Position numbers and translations under genes: made by a program. DNA of 64,000 nt, from the NCBI RefSeq assembly GCF_003633615.1, contig NZ_RBKU01000001.1, forward strand, positions 4,960,001 to 5,024,000, given 5' to 3'. The notes beneath the pieces are model-generated. The model made no database searches and had not been told where the DNA came from. It saw only the letters and a program-made list of their open reading frames with translations. The stretch is from Mucilaginibacter gracilis. GTDB lineage: Bacteria > Bacteroidota > Bacteroidia > Sphingobacteriales > Sphingobacteriaceae. Of the stretch, positions 36,836 to 45,843 are shown one piece after another. Numbering within the stretch: the first letter of the stretch is position 1; each line of letters starts with the position of its first letter.

Positions 36836-38506
36836 TTATTTTTTACCTGTATCAATTGGCTTTTCACCTTTTTCGGCAAGTGTATTTAAAAACACTTCAA
36901 TATTGGTGTAGCCACCGCCGTTTTTAGCCAATTTAGTGGCATCGCTGGCATCTTTCGGGTTTAAACCATGAGCAATTTCCCATGCATCAGGCATACCGTC
37001 GTTATCGGTGTCTTTGTAAGGCGTCCCTTTATATTCAGGGTAACCGCCAACTTGCCATGGCGCAGTAATGATACCCATTTTGTACGAGTCTCTTGGCAAC
37101 TTACGCACCTTGAATTGGAAATCGGTATCGGTAACCATTTCTTTGTATTCAATTTTACCGGTACGTACTTGCTCGGTAATACGTTTATCAACGGCATCGC
37201 GCACGGGCAGTGTTGCACCGGCGTTTGCAATAACAAACTTATAAGCCTCTTGTGCCGGTAATATTTTGATAGGCGCAGGTGGCAGCGGGAAAGGTTTGTC
37301 GGAGTACATATAATCTTTGTACTTGCCGGCATCCGGCAATTCTTTGCCGCCTTCGCCTTCAACCTGTACACCGCCATCCCAGTTGTCTTTGGTTACCCGG
37401 TCGTTACCTTCAACAATGTTACCATTAACATAGGCACGGCCAAATACTTTTTCTTTCATCTTACTACGGCCAGATTCTGGCTTTAAGATACGATGACCAA
37501 CAGGCTCGTTTTTTGGAGTAACCGGGCCCGGTTTAAAATAGTTATTAATGATATTGAACAAGCTTGTGTAATCGCCACCATCCATCGAGCGGTGGTGCCA
37601 GTTAAATACCACGTTGTTTACAAAGTTGTAAACGCCGTTCCAACCGATGGATGGGTTACGGCCTGTATTATCGGCCCATAAGTTGCGGATGAGTAAGCTG
37701 TTTTCGCCACCGGTTGTACTACCGAATGAGTGGTTCCAATAATCTAAAGCTTCGGAGTAAATACAGTTTTGGATGGTGATATTAGCTGTTCCGTGCTTTT
37801 CTTCTTTTTCTCCTATACCGGCATCATACATGTGGCGGTACATCGAAAAGTTCTCGTCTAAACCCCAGCTTGCTGATACGTGGTCGGCAATGATATTACC
37901 TACCGGGTTACCACCCAAAGCATCATCACGACGGGCAACATTGGTTTCGCCCCTGCGGAAACGCATGTAGCGGATAACAACATCGTGCGTATTTACCAGG
38001 AATGATTCGCCGGCAACGCACACTCCGTCGCCGGGCGCGCTTTGTCCTTCTATCGAAATATAGGGTGCCTTAACTATAATAGGCGTTTTAATGCGGATAA
38101 TACCTGCCACGTTAAATACTACAATACGTGCACCGCCTTGCTCGCAAGCCCAACGCAAAGTACCAGGGCCGCTATCTGCCAAACTGGTTACAACTATTAC
38201 CTGGCCGCCACGACCGCCAAAGCTATAAGCGCCGCCACCTTCGGCACCCGGAAATGCCAATATACTTGCCTGAGGCAAATCGGTAGGGCGGGCAGCCCAG
38301 GGCACATATGGCTTACCATGTTGTTGATCGTACTGAACTTTTGGCAAGGCCACGGCCCAGGCCGAATCAGACTTGCGTTCGTTCTCTTTCATCATCGCAG
38401 CCGCCGCATCATGTGCCGCTTTAGGCTCTTGCGGATACTGAGCAAATGCCGATTGCGCAGCTAAAATAGCTGCGGAAAATAATAGTGGCAGGATAGTTTT
38501 TTTCAT
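36836..38506 (-). CDS. PL1-family pectate lyase
   Basis: 556 residues from the ATG at 38506 (MKKTILPLLFSAAILAAQSA is a good signal peptide; the frame is open to 38527). The beta-helix opens with ILAFPGAEGGGAYSFGGRGG and VIVVTSLADSGPGTLRWA, the usual PL1 subgroup 2 start, followed by IADHVSASWGLDEN, which lies at the calcium and catalytic site. A calcium-binding type repeat (DTDNDGMPDAWE) is near the C-terminus. Cleaves alpha-1,4-galacturonan by beta-elimination in the presence of Ca2+. It is first in the central run, so its product would be among the first RG-II-bearing fragments. The 430-base AT-rich gap upstream should carry the promoter. Confidence 0.9.
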   Translation of the reverse strand: MKKTILPLLFSAAILAAQSAFAQYPQEPKAAHDAAAAMMKENERKSDSAWAVALPKVQYDQQHGKPYVPWAARPTDLPQASILAFPGAEGGGAYSFGGRGGQVIVVTSLADSGPGTLRWACEQGGARIVVFNVAGIIRIKTPIIVKAPYISIEGQSAPGDGVCVAGESFLVNTHDVVIRYMRFRRGETNVARRDDALGGNPVGNIIADHVSASWGLDENFSMYRHMYDAGIGEKEEKHGTANITIQNCIYSEALDYWNHSFGSTTGGENSLLIRNLWADNTGRNPSIGWNGVYNFVNNVVFNWHHRSMDGGDYTSLFNIINNYFKPGPVTPKNEPVGHRILKPESGRSKMKEKVFGRAYVNGNIVEGNDRVTKDNWDGGVQVEGEGGKELPDAGKYKDYMYSDKPFPLPPAPIKILPAQEAYKFVIANAGATLPVRDAVDKRITEQVRTGKIEYKEMVTDTDFQFKVRKLPRDSYKMGIITAPWQVGGYPEYKGTPYKDTDNDGMPDAWEIAHGLNPKDASDATKLAKNGGGYTNIEVFLNTLAEKGEKPIDTGKK

Positions 38507-38527
38507 AATTACTGATTGTATTTTCAA

Positions 38528-38956
38528 TTTAAACCCGGCTATCTAATTAATATTTAATGCATATTACAATTGTTGCCAATCTACCCCGACTGGTTTTCAA
38601 TTTTACATTAATACAGTAAATTATTTTTTAGAGCCTTAGGTATTTGGTTAGCAAATTATATTAATTCAAATATGCATGGTATCGTAAGCAATTTCATATA
38701 GTATGTTCGCATGGTTTTATACAATATTATCACGAGGCCCATATAGGCCTAAAACAACCAATTTGTCGCAACGATGTTACAAATTGAACTATTTGACCAT
38801 ATATATTAACAAATAACAGCCACATCTGTAGCAAACAGTATTACACACATAGCTTTACATTGTTAATATAATACAAAAGTAAGCCTTTATTGGTTTTTAT
38901 AATTGCAACCTAAATATAGGTACATGTATGGCAATTGTATACAAAACACCTTTAAA
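38528..38956. other. AT-rich intergenic region before the PL1-led run
   Basis: No open frame of note. On the minus strand an exact -7 box TACTTTTG lies at 38881-38874, but the nearest possible -33 (GGTTGC around 38910) is 4-5 bases too far away, so this promoter call is weak. Start of transcription there would give a leader of about 360 bases. Otherwise only AT-rich sequence with short inverted repeats (GGCCTATATGGGCC-like at 38738) is seen. Confidence 0.4.
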
Positions 38957-38957
38957 T

Positions 38958-38994
38958 AAAAACGGGGCAGCGTTTTAAGTGCTACCCCGTTTTT
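38958..38994 (-). terminator. Rho-independent terminator after the SusC/SusD unit
   Basis: A near-perfect stem: AAAAACGGGG-C-AGC (38958-38971) pairs with GCT-A-CCCCGTTTTT (38981-38994), one mismatch, 9-base loop. It starts about 20 bases after the stop of the surface lipoprotein gene (read on the minus strand) and ends in a T-run. The symmetric A/T flanks would also let it stop transcripts from the other side. It separates the SusCD unit from the enzyme run that starts at PL1. Confidence 0.88.
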
Positions 38995-39014
38995 GTAATT
39001 GATATTGCTATCTT

Positions 39015-39995
39015 TTATTTAACAATTTTAACATCAATTGTCATGAATGTACCATGCGCGGCCGAATTTTGATTGATGTAATCTATCTGGATTACACCCA
39101 ATTTACCTGCCGCCGTTTTAAACCAAATAACGTTACCCGATGCGAGCGGGGTAAAACTATCAGTTTGTTTGCCCGATGAGACCGTTGTTGTAACTACCGG
39201 GATTATAGCCGAAGTACCTGTTTTTAAATTAGTTGCACAGCCCGATTTGATACCCCCGCCTGATAAAATGGAAGCAAACGTAGGCGTACCGGATAGTTTA
39301 AATATGGTTGCATTTTTTGTCCAGGTACTTATATCGTAAAAAGCTATCGGGTTAGGCACCGGCGAAACGGTTAATGCATATAAAAAATGCCCAAAAGGTG
39401 TTTTTTTAACACCCGCCGTTTGCGCACTGTCGGGGTTATAATAATATCCAAAATCTATCCCGGCACTACCTGCAGCTCCTGTTTTTGAATAACTTAAAAC
39501 CGTGCCCAAAGTTGAATTAAAATAGCATGGGTTTACTTTTGCAACAGTATCTGGTACAAATAAGGTACGGTTGGTGTAGTAAATAAAGTCGGCAGCGGTT
39601 GTTACCGTTATAACCTTACTGGTGCCTAAATAGTAACCGGTAGTATCGCGGGCAATTACAGCGTAAGTAAAAGGGCCGTTAGCAGTATCGGCAACCAATT
39701 TTTTAGTGGCCGTAAAACTAAGCTTGTTGCCCGATTTTAACGTATCCGATAAAATTACACTTCCGTTTTTTACCAGGTATACATATTGCATCCTTATTGG
39801 CGAAGTAACCGTGTAACTAAACTGGATACTATCTTTTGGGTTTACTGTAATATCCGACGTAACGTACTTGGGCCCATTATTTGCAAAAGTTACGGTAACG
39901 GTATTAAAGTTGGGAATGGCCGAGTTTTTTGAACAGCTTGCCAGTATGCTAATTAGCATTACGGAAGCGCAAAATAAAATTATATTTTTTTTCAT
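39015..39995 (-). CDS. SusE/SusF-position lipoprotein, candidate surface glycan-binding protein
   Basis: 326 residues from the ATG at 39995 (the frame opens at 40025). Lipobox ILASC anchors C21. Residues ~25-135 look like an Ig-like/PKD-type domain (FANNGPKYVTSDITVNPKDS, VTVTTAADF), ~140-326 a second beta-rich domain with no motif I recognise. It is the last gene of the SusC-SusD unit, the normal place for outer-membrane glycan-binding proteins. The binding site and ligand cannot be read. 48 bases after SusD and closed by the terminator at 38958. Confidence 0.65.
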   Translation of the reverse strand: MKKNIILFCASVMLISILASCSKNSAIPNFNTVTVTFANNGPKYVTSDITVNPKDSIQFSYTVTSPIRMQYVYLVKNGSVILSDTLKSGNKLSFTATKKLVADTANGPFTYAVIARDTTGYYLGTSKVITVTTAADFIYYTNRTLFVPDTVAKVNPCYFNSTLGTVLSYSKTGAAGSAGIDFGYYYNPDSAQTAGVKKTPFGHFLYALTVSPVPNPIAFYDISTWTKNATIFKLSGTPTFASILSGGGIKSGCATNLKTGTSAIIPVVTTTVSSGKQTDSFTPLASGNVIWFKTAAGKLGVIQIDYINQNSAAHGTFMTIDVKIVK

Positions 39996-40043
39996 GTTTA
40001 AGTTTCTTTTAACGTTGTTTAACAAACAATTTATTTAAACAGC

Positions 40044-41897
40044 TTATTTTGTTGGATCAAACACACCGTTAGGCCATCCTATGGTTTGTTGTAACTTGAT
40101 ATCTGTGCTTATAAAGGCCGTTGGAAAAGCGAAGAAATAATAGTTTGTAGGCCAGCTTATTACGGGCGTTGACGAATTTGTTTCTAAACTTGCTACAGCG
40201 GTAGTAAAATATTGTTCGTATTGTGCTCTAACATTAACATTAATCAGATCTCTCGGTTTAACCAAAGTAACCGGATCGGCAACATCCAAATAGATTTTGC
40301 CTGCTACAGAACCAGAGCCTGCAACGTATGGTGATTTTGCTGCGCAAAAGAACGACTGCCTGGTGGTGCCAGATAGTTTATCAAATTGCCTGGTGCGGCG
40401 CAAGTCATCATAGCGTTTGCCTTCTATTGCAAACTCAACTTCACGCTCTCTCCACAACTCGGTAAACATTTGGTCTTTAGATGTTATTTTTGCTACACCA
40501 TAGTTAAAACTACCGGCACTCAAGCCCCTGGCCTGGCGTAACGATACCAATAAAGTTTGTGCTTCAGCAAAGCGGTCCGAACCATTAGCTGCTTCTGCAG
40601 CATTTAATAACACCTCGGCAAAACGCGTTTCATTAAAGTCGATACCACTTCCACCACCAGAGTTGCTGTTGTAAACAGCGGCAGCCGGGCTAAGAGAGAT
40701 AATGTTAAATTTACGGCAATAAAAACCTGTTTTTGTTGGTGTGTTATTATCATCAAGCATACCGGTATAGTTCCATTGCAAACGGTTTGTTTTACCGCTT
40801 AAATTCCAAACGCAACCGTTGTAGGCAATTGATGCAGCTAAACGTGGATCTCTTTTTAACCACCATAACTCAGAATCATACCCGGATACGCTAACAGCTT
40901 GCGGATCGGTAATTGGCAAACCATCAAACGTGCCATAAGCTTGTACAAGGTTCCATGTAGGTTGGTAACTACCGCCGCCAGAAATAGTTTCAGAATACGG
41001 ACGGGTTAACGATTCGATGTTGTTACCGTGTGTAGGGCTTATGCTTGTTATATCATAAGTGCGCCAAAAAATACGTTCGGTATTTGAGGCGGTTTCATCT
41101 GTAAAAATTTGGCTATAATTTGTCATTAATTTATAACCATCGGCAAGTGCCGTGGTATACGCTAATTCGCAGGCCTGGTAAGCTGGTTCCCAACGTGTTG
41201 GGTCGGCATTGTTTGGATTAAATTGCGGACTGGCCCAGTACATTAAAACCTTTCCTTTTAAAGCCAGCGCAGCATCTTTAGTTACCCTGCCACCGTCTGT
41301 TGATAACGACCATCTTGCCGGTAAAGCATAACACGAATCCAAATCGCTCGCAATTTGTTTTACGCAATCGCTAGTTTTGCTTCGGGGTATCAATAAATTA
41401 TCAGTAATCAAATTAAACGGTTTTAAAACCAATGGTACGCCACCATATAGTTTTATGGCATTAAAATACATGTATGCTCTAAAATAATACAATTGGCCTT
41501 TTAACTGCGCCTTTGTTGCAGCATCAAGTGTACCTTGTTCTATCCCTTGTATACCAGCATTAATCTGGTACATAATATAATAGAAAGAAGTAGTACCAGT
41601 GCCCGATATATCGGTAACACTTTCTACGGTTAATTGTCCGTATAACTCGGTTGTAGTTGAGTTATAAAACTCATCGGTTGAGTTGTGTACTGCCGTTGGT
41701 AAAGGCCACGCCGGTGCTGCCAATGTATATATATTGTTAACAAATTCGTTAGCTGCCGAGGCCGAGTTAAAGAGAGATGCATCTATAGCATTTGGGTTAA
41801 CCTGCTCCAAAACACTTTTTTTACACCCCATCCCCAGTATGCCTAATACTACTAACAGCAAACCTATTTTTCTTTTATTTATACTATTCTTTTTCAT
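40044..41897 (-). CDS. SusD/RagB-family outer-membrane glycan-binding lipoprotein
   Basis: 617 residues with lipobox LGMGC (C25). Typical SusD features: TPR-like helices (TKAQLKGQLYYFRAYMYFNAIKL), YGGVPLVLKPF, the N-terminal SusD-like part and the conserved LLNAAEAANGSDRFAEAQTL and ELWREREVEFAIEGKRYDDLRR segments. SusD closes like a lid over the SusC barrel and binds oligosaccharides at the cell surface. Stands 21 bases after SusC in the same unit. Confidence 0.95.
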   Translation of the reverse strand: MKKNSINKRKIGLLLVVLGILGMGCKKSVLEQVNPNAIDASLFNSASAANEFVNNIYTLAAPAWPLPTAVHNSTDEFYNSTTTELYGQLTVESVTDISGTGTTSFYYIMYQINAGIQGIEQGTLDAATKAQLKGQLYYFRAYMYFNAIKLYGGVPLVLKPFNLITDNLLIPRSKTSDCVKQIASDLDSCYALPARWSLSTDGGRVTKDAALALKGKVLMYWASPQFNPNNADPTRWEPAYQACELAYTTALADGYKLMTNYSQIFTDETASNTERIFWRTYDITSISPTHGNNIESLTRPYSETISGGGSYQPTWNLVQAYGTFDGLPITDPQAVSVSGYDSELWWLKRDPRLAASIAYNGCVWNLSGKTNRLQWNYTGMLDDNNTPTKTGFYCRKFNIISLSPAAAVYNSNSGGGSGIDFNETRFAEVLLNAAEAANGSDRFAEAQTLLVSLRQARGLSAGSFNYGVAKITSKDQMFTELWREREVEFAIEGKRYDDLRRTRQFDKLSGTTRQSFFCAAKSPYVAGSGSVAGKIYLDVADPVTLVKPRDLINVNVRAQYEQYFTTAVASLETNSSTPVISWPTNYYFFAFPTAFISTDIKLQQTIGWPNGVFDPTK

Positions 41898-41918
41898 TTC
41901 GTTTTCAATTAGTAATTA

Positions 41919-44900
41919 TTACAATGTTACGTTTAAACCCAACGACAATGTTCTGAGGGTTGGATAATCCGAATAACTTGATGTAAGCGGATCTTTATAA
42001 CTATATGGATTAATTATGGTCCACAAATTGGTACCAGAAGCTAAAACCCTTAGATTAGGTATTCCTAATTTTTCGGATATGCGTTTAGGTAGCGACCATG
42101 AAATTGCCATATTGTTAATACGTAGTTGAGTAGCACTAACTGTCCAAAAAGTTGAATTTTGATCTATCAAAGGGGCGTCTGTGCGCGGGAAAGCCGCATT
42201 TACATTATCAGGTGTCCAATGATCTGCCCAAAAAACAGGTACATTTAACGTAGTTGTTGCAGGTTTTTTAGCCTGGCCATCCGTTTGCAGTTTACCGCCA
42301 ATAACAAATAGCCCATTAATACTAAAGCTAAAAGTTTTATAAGAAGCTCCCAGGGTTATACCACCGCTAAACGGGCTATTAACACTAGGGTACATTAAAC
42401 CAACATCGTTTGCATCAATTTTTCCGTCGCCATTAGTATCCTGATAGTTCATAAACCCGGGTTGCGGTTTTACGCCTCCTATAGTGTAATTGGGGTTCTT
42501 AGCCAGGATAGCATCCACATCAGCCTGAGTTTTGATGATACCTGTTGCAATGTAACCTATGTTACTGCTGGTGTAGGTGTGTGATGATTGACCTATTGTT
42601 ATACCGGTTAATGCATCAACGGTACCTATTTTGCCGGGAGCGTATGCAACCTGTACAATATTGTTGTCGCTGAAACCAAAATTTACGTTTGCCCGCACTG
42701 TCCAGTCTTTACTAACAGGCTGCACAAAACTTAAATCAAATTCACTGCCCCAATTGTTAGCAATACCATTATTTACTGCTGTAAGAGATTGGCCGGTAAA
42801 TTGAGGTACTATGCCAAGGCTACTAAAGTCAACAAAACCATCATAGGTGTGTTTGTTATAAATTTCGATTGTTGCTGTAAGCCTGCTATCAAGAAATGTA
42901 GCATCAATACCAAAATTGGTTTGACGCTGTTTTTCCCAGGTAACATCCGGATTAGCAAATGTAGTACTTGCAACTATTCCGTTAACAACAGTATTACCGC
43001 TGCCAAATATGTAGTTATTACTTGCCGGAGTATTCACAGCTACGTAGGTGTAAGGCGTAATCCTGTCGTCACCAACTAAGCCTACGTTCAGTCGCAATTT
43101 TAACGAATTAACATATTTTGTAAACGGCTTAAACCATTTCTCTTCGCTCACGCGCCAGCCCAAACCCAGATCAGGAAATGCACCCCATCTTTTATCAGCC
43201 GGAAAATTTGTAGATCCATCTACACGGGTTATTAACTGCATGAGGTATTTACCTGCATAGTCATAACTCATTTTACCTAAATAACTTTGCTTACCTACGT
43301 TTGCACCAGGGTTTAATTGTACTGTGGTTGTAGATGAAGGGTAAGCGTAAAATTGATCTACACCAGGTATTTGGGCTGTAGTTCTATACAATAAATTGCT
43401 TCCTGATGAGCCTTCTGTTAAATCAGAAAGTGCCATTATATCAAAAGTATGCTTGCCAATTACGCGTGAATAATCAGCCGACGTAATTAACTCGTAACTA
43501 TTGTTATAGCCAGTACCCTGTTGAAGCTGATCGCTGTTTGAGTTAATTTGAGACGGTTTACTTGCCAACGGTACTGTACTAAACAATTTGCTATTTTGAC
43601 CTGTTCTGGTAAAATTATAAACTGTATAGGGCACAAGCCATTGGTTACTACCCGAAGTTTGGTTGTTTTTACCAAATTGCTCTTTAATGGTAAGGCCCTT
43701 AACAAACTTAGGGCGCCACTCCAACGATGAGTTTAAATTAATGGTTTGCGCGTTTGTTTTATTATATGTGCCCGAATTATAAAGTGCTATAGGGTTCCAT
43801 GTTGAGTTACCACTTACATCTCCATATCCGTTAGGTAAACCGTTAATAGTTAAGGGCACCCATTGCGGAGTTGTTATTAATGCTAAAATCTGGCTTGTCT
43901 CGGTATCGGTACTTGAGGCAGACTTTAGCGAATTTGAAAAGCTTTTAGAATAATTAGTATTTAAACTAATGTACGCCGTAATATCTTCGGTAAGTTTGGC
44001 CGTCATTCCCGAGCGAATGTTATATTTTGTAGAATTAATATTACCGTAATTTCCGGTTTCATAGTAGTAACTTCCACCTGCAAAAAACAATATTTTTTCG
44101 GTACCACCACTTAAATTAATGGTATGACGTTGCGTGGTAGACGAATGCCATAAATCCTGATACCAGCTATCGTAAGGGTTAGTTGATAAAAAATCAAGAT
44201 CGGCTTGTGAAAACCGTGAGGTGTTTGCAGTATTGCTGGCAGCCCAACCATCATTTAAAAGAGTGGCTTGTTGAAAGGCACTTAACATCTTAGGAGCTTG
44301 AGCTGCAGTAGATGTACCGCTGTAACCCGAATAATTAATTTGTGTTTTACCGATTTTACCTTTTTTGGTAGTTACCAATACTACACCCTTATCGCCCGAT
44401 GCACCGTAGATTGCTGCCGAAGCATCTTTCAAAAACGAAATTGTTTCTACTAAACTTGCATCAAGGTTATTAAAATCATCAATTGTGGAAATTAATCCAT
44501 CAATAACATACAGTGGATTTGAAGTTTGACCAATAGTAGAAGAACCCGTAAATGTTACCGGATTGCGAAGAGCCAGCGTTGTAGCAGCACCAGGTTTACC
44601 AGATGTTACACTTACGCCTACACCCGCAACCCTGTTTCTTAAAGCTGTACCAAGGTTGGCCACCGGAAGATCTTCAAATTCGGCCGCCTTTATTTCAGAA
44701 ACCGCACCCAAAATTTTACCTTTTACAGTAGTACCATAACCGGTTACAACAACCTCGTTTAAACTGCTGTTGGTAGCTACCAAAGCAAAGTCAACTTTCA
44801 ATTCACCTGGTTTTAAGCTAACTTCTTGGTATTCATAACCAAGGTATTTTGCTCCAATTACAACGTTTTGCAAATTGGTTACTTTAATGGAGTATTTACC

Positions 44901-45071
44901 ATTTACATCTGTTGATGTGGCGGCAGTACTACCCTTAATAACAATAGTTACCCCGATAAGAGGACCGTTGTCATCTTTACTCGTAACCGTACCCGTAACA
45001 GTGCGATTTTGGGCTTGCACTGTAATGCCTATAGCGAGCATTACAAAAAATAAGAGGAAAATTTTTCTCAT
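41919..45071 (-). CDS. SusC/RagA-family TonB-dependent outer-membrane transporter
   Basis: 1050 residues: signal peptide ~1-20, a carboxypeptidase-regulatory-like N-terminal domain (VTGTVTSKDDNGPLIGVTI..GKYSIKV, ~22-105), plug with VVVTGYGTTVKGKILGAVSEI and SLVETISFLKDASAAIYGASG, then a 22-strand barrel ending NPYSYKDPLTSSYSDYPTLRTLSLGLNVTL. Partner of the SusD protein; together they import oligosaccharides using TonB energy. This is the only SusC in the window, so it probably serves all the enzymes around it. 68 bases after the DUF3826 gene. Confidence 0.95.
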   Translation of the reverse strand: MRKIFLLFFVMLAIGITVQAQNRTVTGTVTSKDDNGPLIGVTIVIKGSTAATSTDVNGKYSIKVTNLQNVVIGAKYLGYEYQEVSLKPGELKVDFALVATNSSLNEVVVTGYGTTVKGKILGAVSEIKAAEFEDLPVANLGTALRNRVAGVGVSVTSGKPGAATTLALRNPVTFTGSSTIGQTSNPLYVIDGLISTIDDFNNLDASLVETISFLKDASAAIYGASGDKGVVLVTTKKGKIGKTQINYSGYSGTSTAAQAPKMLSAFQQATLLNDGWAASNTANTSRFSQADLDFLSTNPYDSWYQDLWHSSTTQRHTINLSGGTEKILFFAGGSYYYETGNYGNINSTKYNIRSGMTAKLTEDITAYISLNTNYSKSFSNSLKSASSTDTETSQILALITTPQWVPLTINGLPNGYGDVSGNSTWNPIALYNSGTYNKTNAQTINLNSSLEWRPKFVKGLTIKEQFGKNNQTSGSNQWLVPYTVYNFTRTGQNSKLFSTVPLASKPSQINSNSDQLQQGTGYNNSYELITSADYSRVIGKHTFDIMALSDLTEGSSGSNLLYRTTAQIPGVDQFYAYPSSTTTVQLNPGANVGKQSYLGKMSYDYAGKYLMQLITRVDGSTNFPADKRWGAFPDLGLGWRVSEEKWFKPFTKYVNSLKLRLNVGLVGDDRITPYTYVAVNTPASNNYIFGSGNTVVNGIVASTTFANPDVTWEKQRQTNFGIDATFLDSRLTATIEIYNKHTYDGFVDFSSLGIVPQFTGQSLTAVNNGIANNWGSEFDLSFVQPVSKDWTVRANVNFGFSDNNIVQVAYAPGKIGTVDALTGITIGQSSHTYTSSNIGYIATGIIKTQADVDAILAKNPNYTIGGVKPQPGFMNYQDTNGDGKIDANDVGLMYPSVNSPFSGGITLGASYKTFSFSINGLFVIGGKLQTDGQAKKPATTTLNVPVFWADHWTPDNVNAAFPRTDAPLIDQNSTFWTVSATQLRINNMAISWSLPKRISEKLGIPNLRVLASGTNLWTIINPYSYKDPLTSSYSDYPTLRTLSLGLNVTL

Positions 45072-45139
45072 AATAATTCTAGTTTTGGTGTCATATTTGG
45101 TTTATTAATTGGTTTCTTATAATTGTATGTAAAGCCGGG

Positions 45140-45820
45140 TTAATTTTTACCCGAGCTTTCTTTAATGCGCTTTTGCCACTCTTCACCCTCCTTTTTCATA
45201 TCATACCCTTCTTTGGATAAGTAGTTATTAATACGGCCTTTATATTTACCGAATACTTCGTGCTTTTTGTTTGACGATTCGGCATCCATAGCATGCTCAC
45301 GCGCCTCAATAAGCCAAGCCTTAATTTGGGCCTTTTGCGCTTCGGTTAACGTTAATACTTCTTCGGTATAACCACGGTAAGTAACCGATAAAACATTGTA
45401 GGTCATTTCGTCTTTTACCTTATCAACCTGCTCGGCAGTTAAATCGGCATTTAATCTGGCAAGGTAATCGGCATGTAGTTTATCTGTTTTGCTGGCCAAT
45501 TCGTCGTCGGCAGCTTTAATTTTTGCAGCGGCAGCGGCTTTATCATCTCCGGCTTGCTTTTTAATATCAGCAACCTGCGCATTGCGTAACTCATGAATAT
45601 CGTTAATGGTACGATACTGGTTTACTACAGCATCAAGCACGCGTTTGTATTTGGCGGCGTCGGTAATACCTAATTTGGCCACTATTTTATTAGCCCGGTC
45701 GGTAATTGTTTTGGTGTATTGCGCAGCTTTATCAGCATCGGTAACCGGCGCCGTTTGGGCAAAGCCTAATACCGAAGTTGTAAACATTAAAACGAACAAT
45801 AATTGGATAGATCTTATCAT
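45140..45820 (-). CDS. DUF3826 secreted protein of PULs
   Basis: 226 residues, signal peptide ~1-22 (VLGFAQ). The rest is almost all helical and charged, with ITDRANKIVAKLGITDAAKYKR, VVNQYRTINDIHELRNAQV and EGYDMKKEGEEWQKRI, the pattern I know as DUF3826, a family found mostly in Bacteroidota polysaccharide loci. Probably periplasmic coiled-coil. No enzyme motif seen and no function is established to my knowledge. It lies between the isomerase (23 bases) and SusC, as part of the same unit. Confidence 0.7.
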   Translation of the reverse strand: MIRSIQLLFVLMFTTSVLGFAQTAPVTDADKAAQYTKTITDRANKIVAKLGITDAAKYKRVLDAVVNQYRTINDIHELRNAQVADIKKQAGDDKAAAAAKIKAADDELASKTDKLHADYLARLNADLTAEQVDKVKDEMTYNVLSVTYRGYTEEVLTLTEAQKAQIKAWLIEAREHAMDAESSNKKHEVFGKYKGRINNYLSKEGYDMKKEGEEWQKRIKESSGKN

Positions 45821-45843
45821 TTTTAAAATAGTGTTTCTGTTTA

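Noticed and set aside
38042..38464. 140-codon + strand frame inside the PL1 gene
   Set aside because: Antisense to conserved PL1 motifs; composition is that of a reversed coding strand.
38874..38881. Confident promoter for the PL1-led run
   Set aside because: The -7 box is exact but the only -33 candidate is 4-5 bases too far; left as a weak note only.
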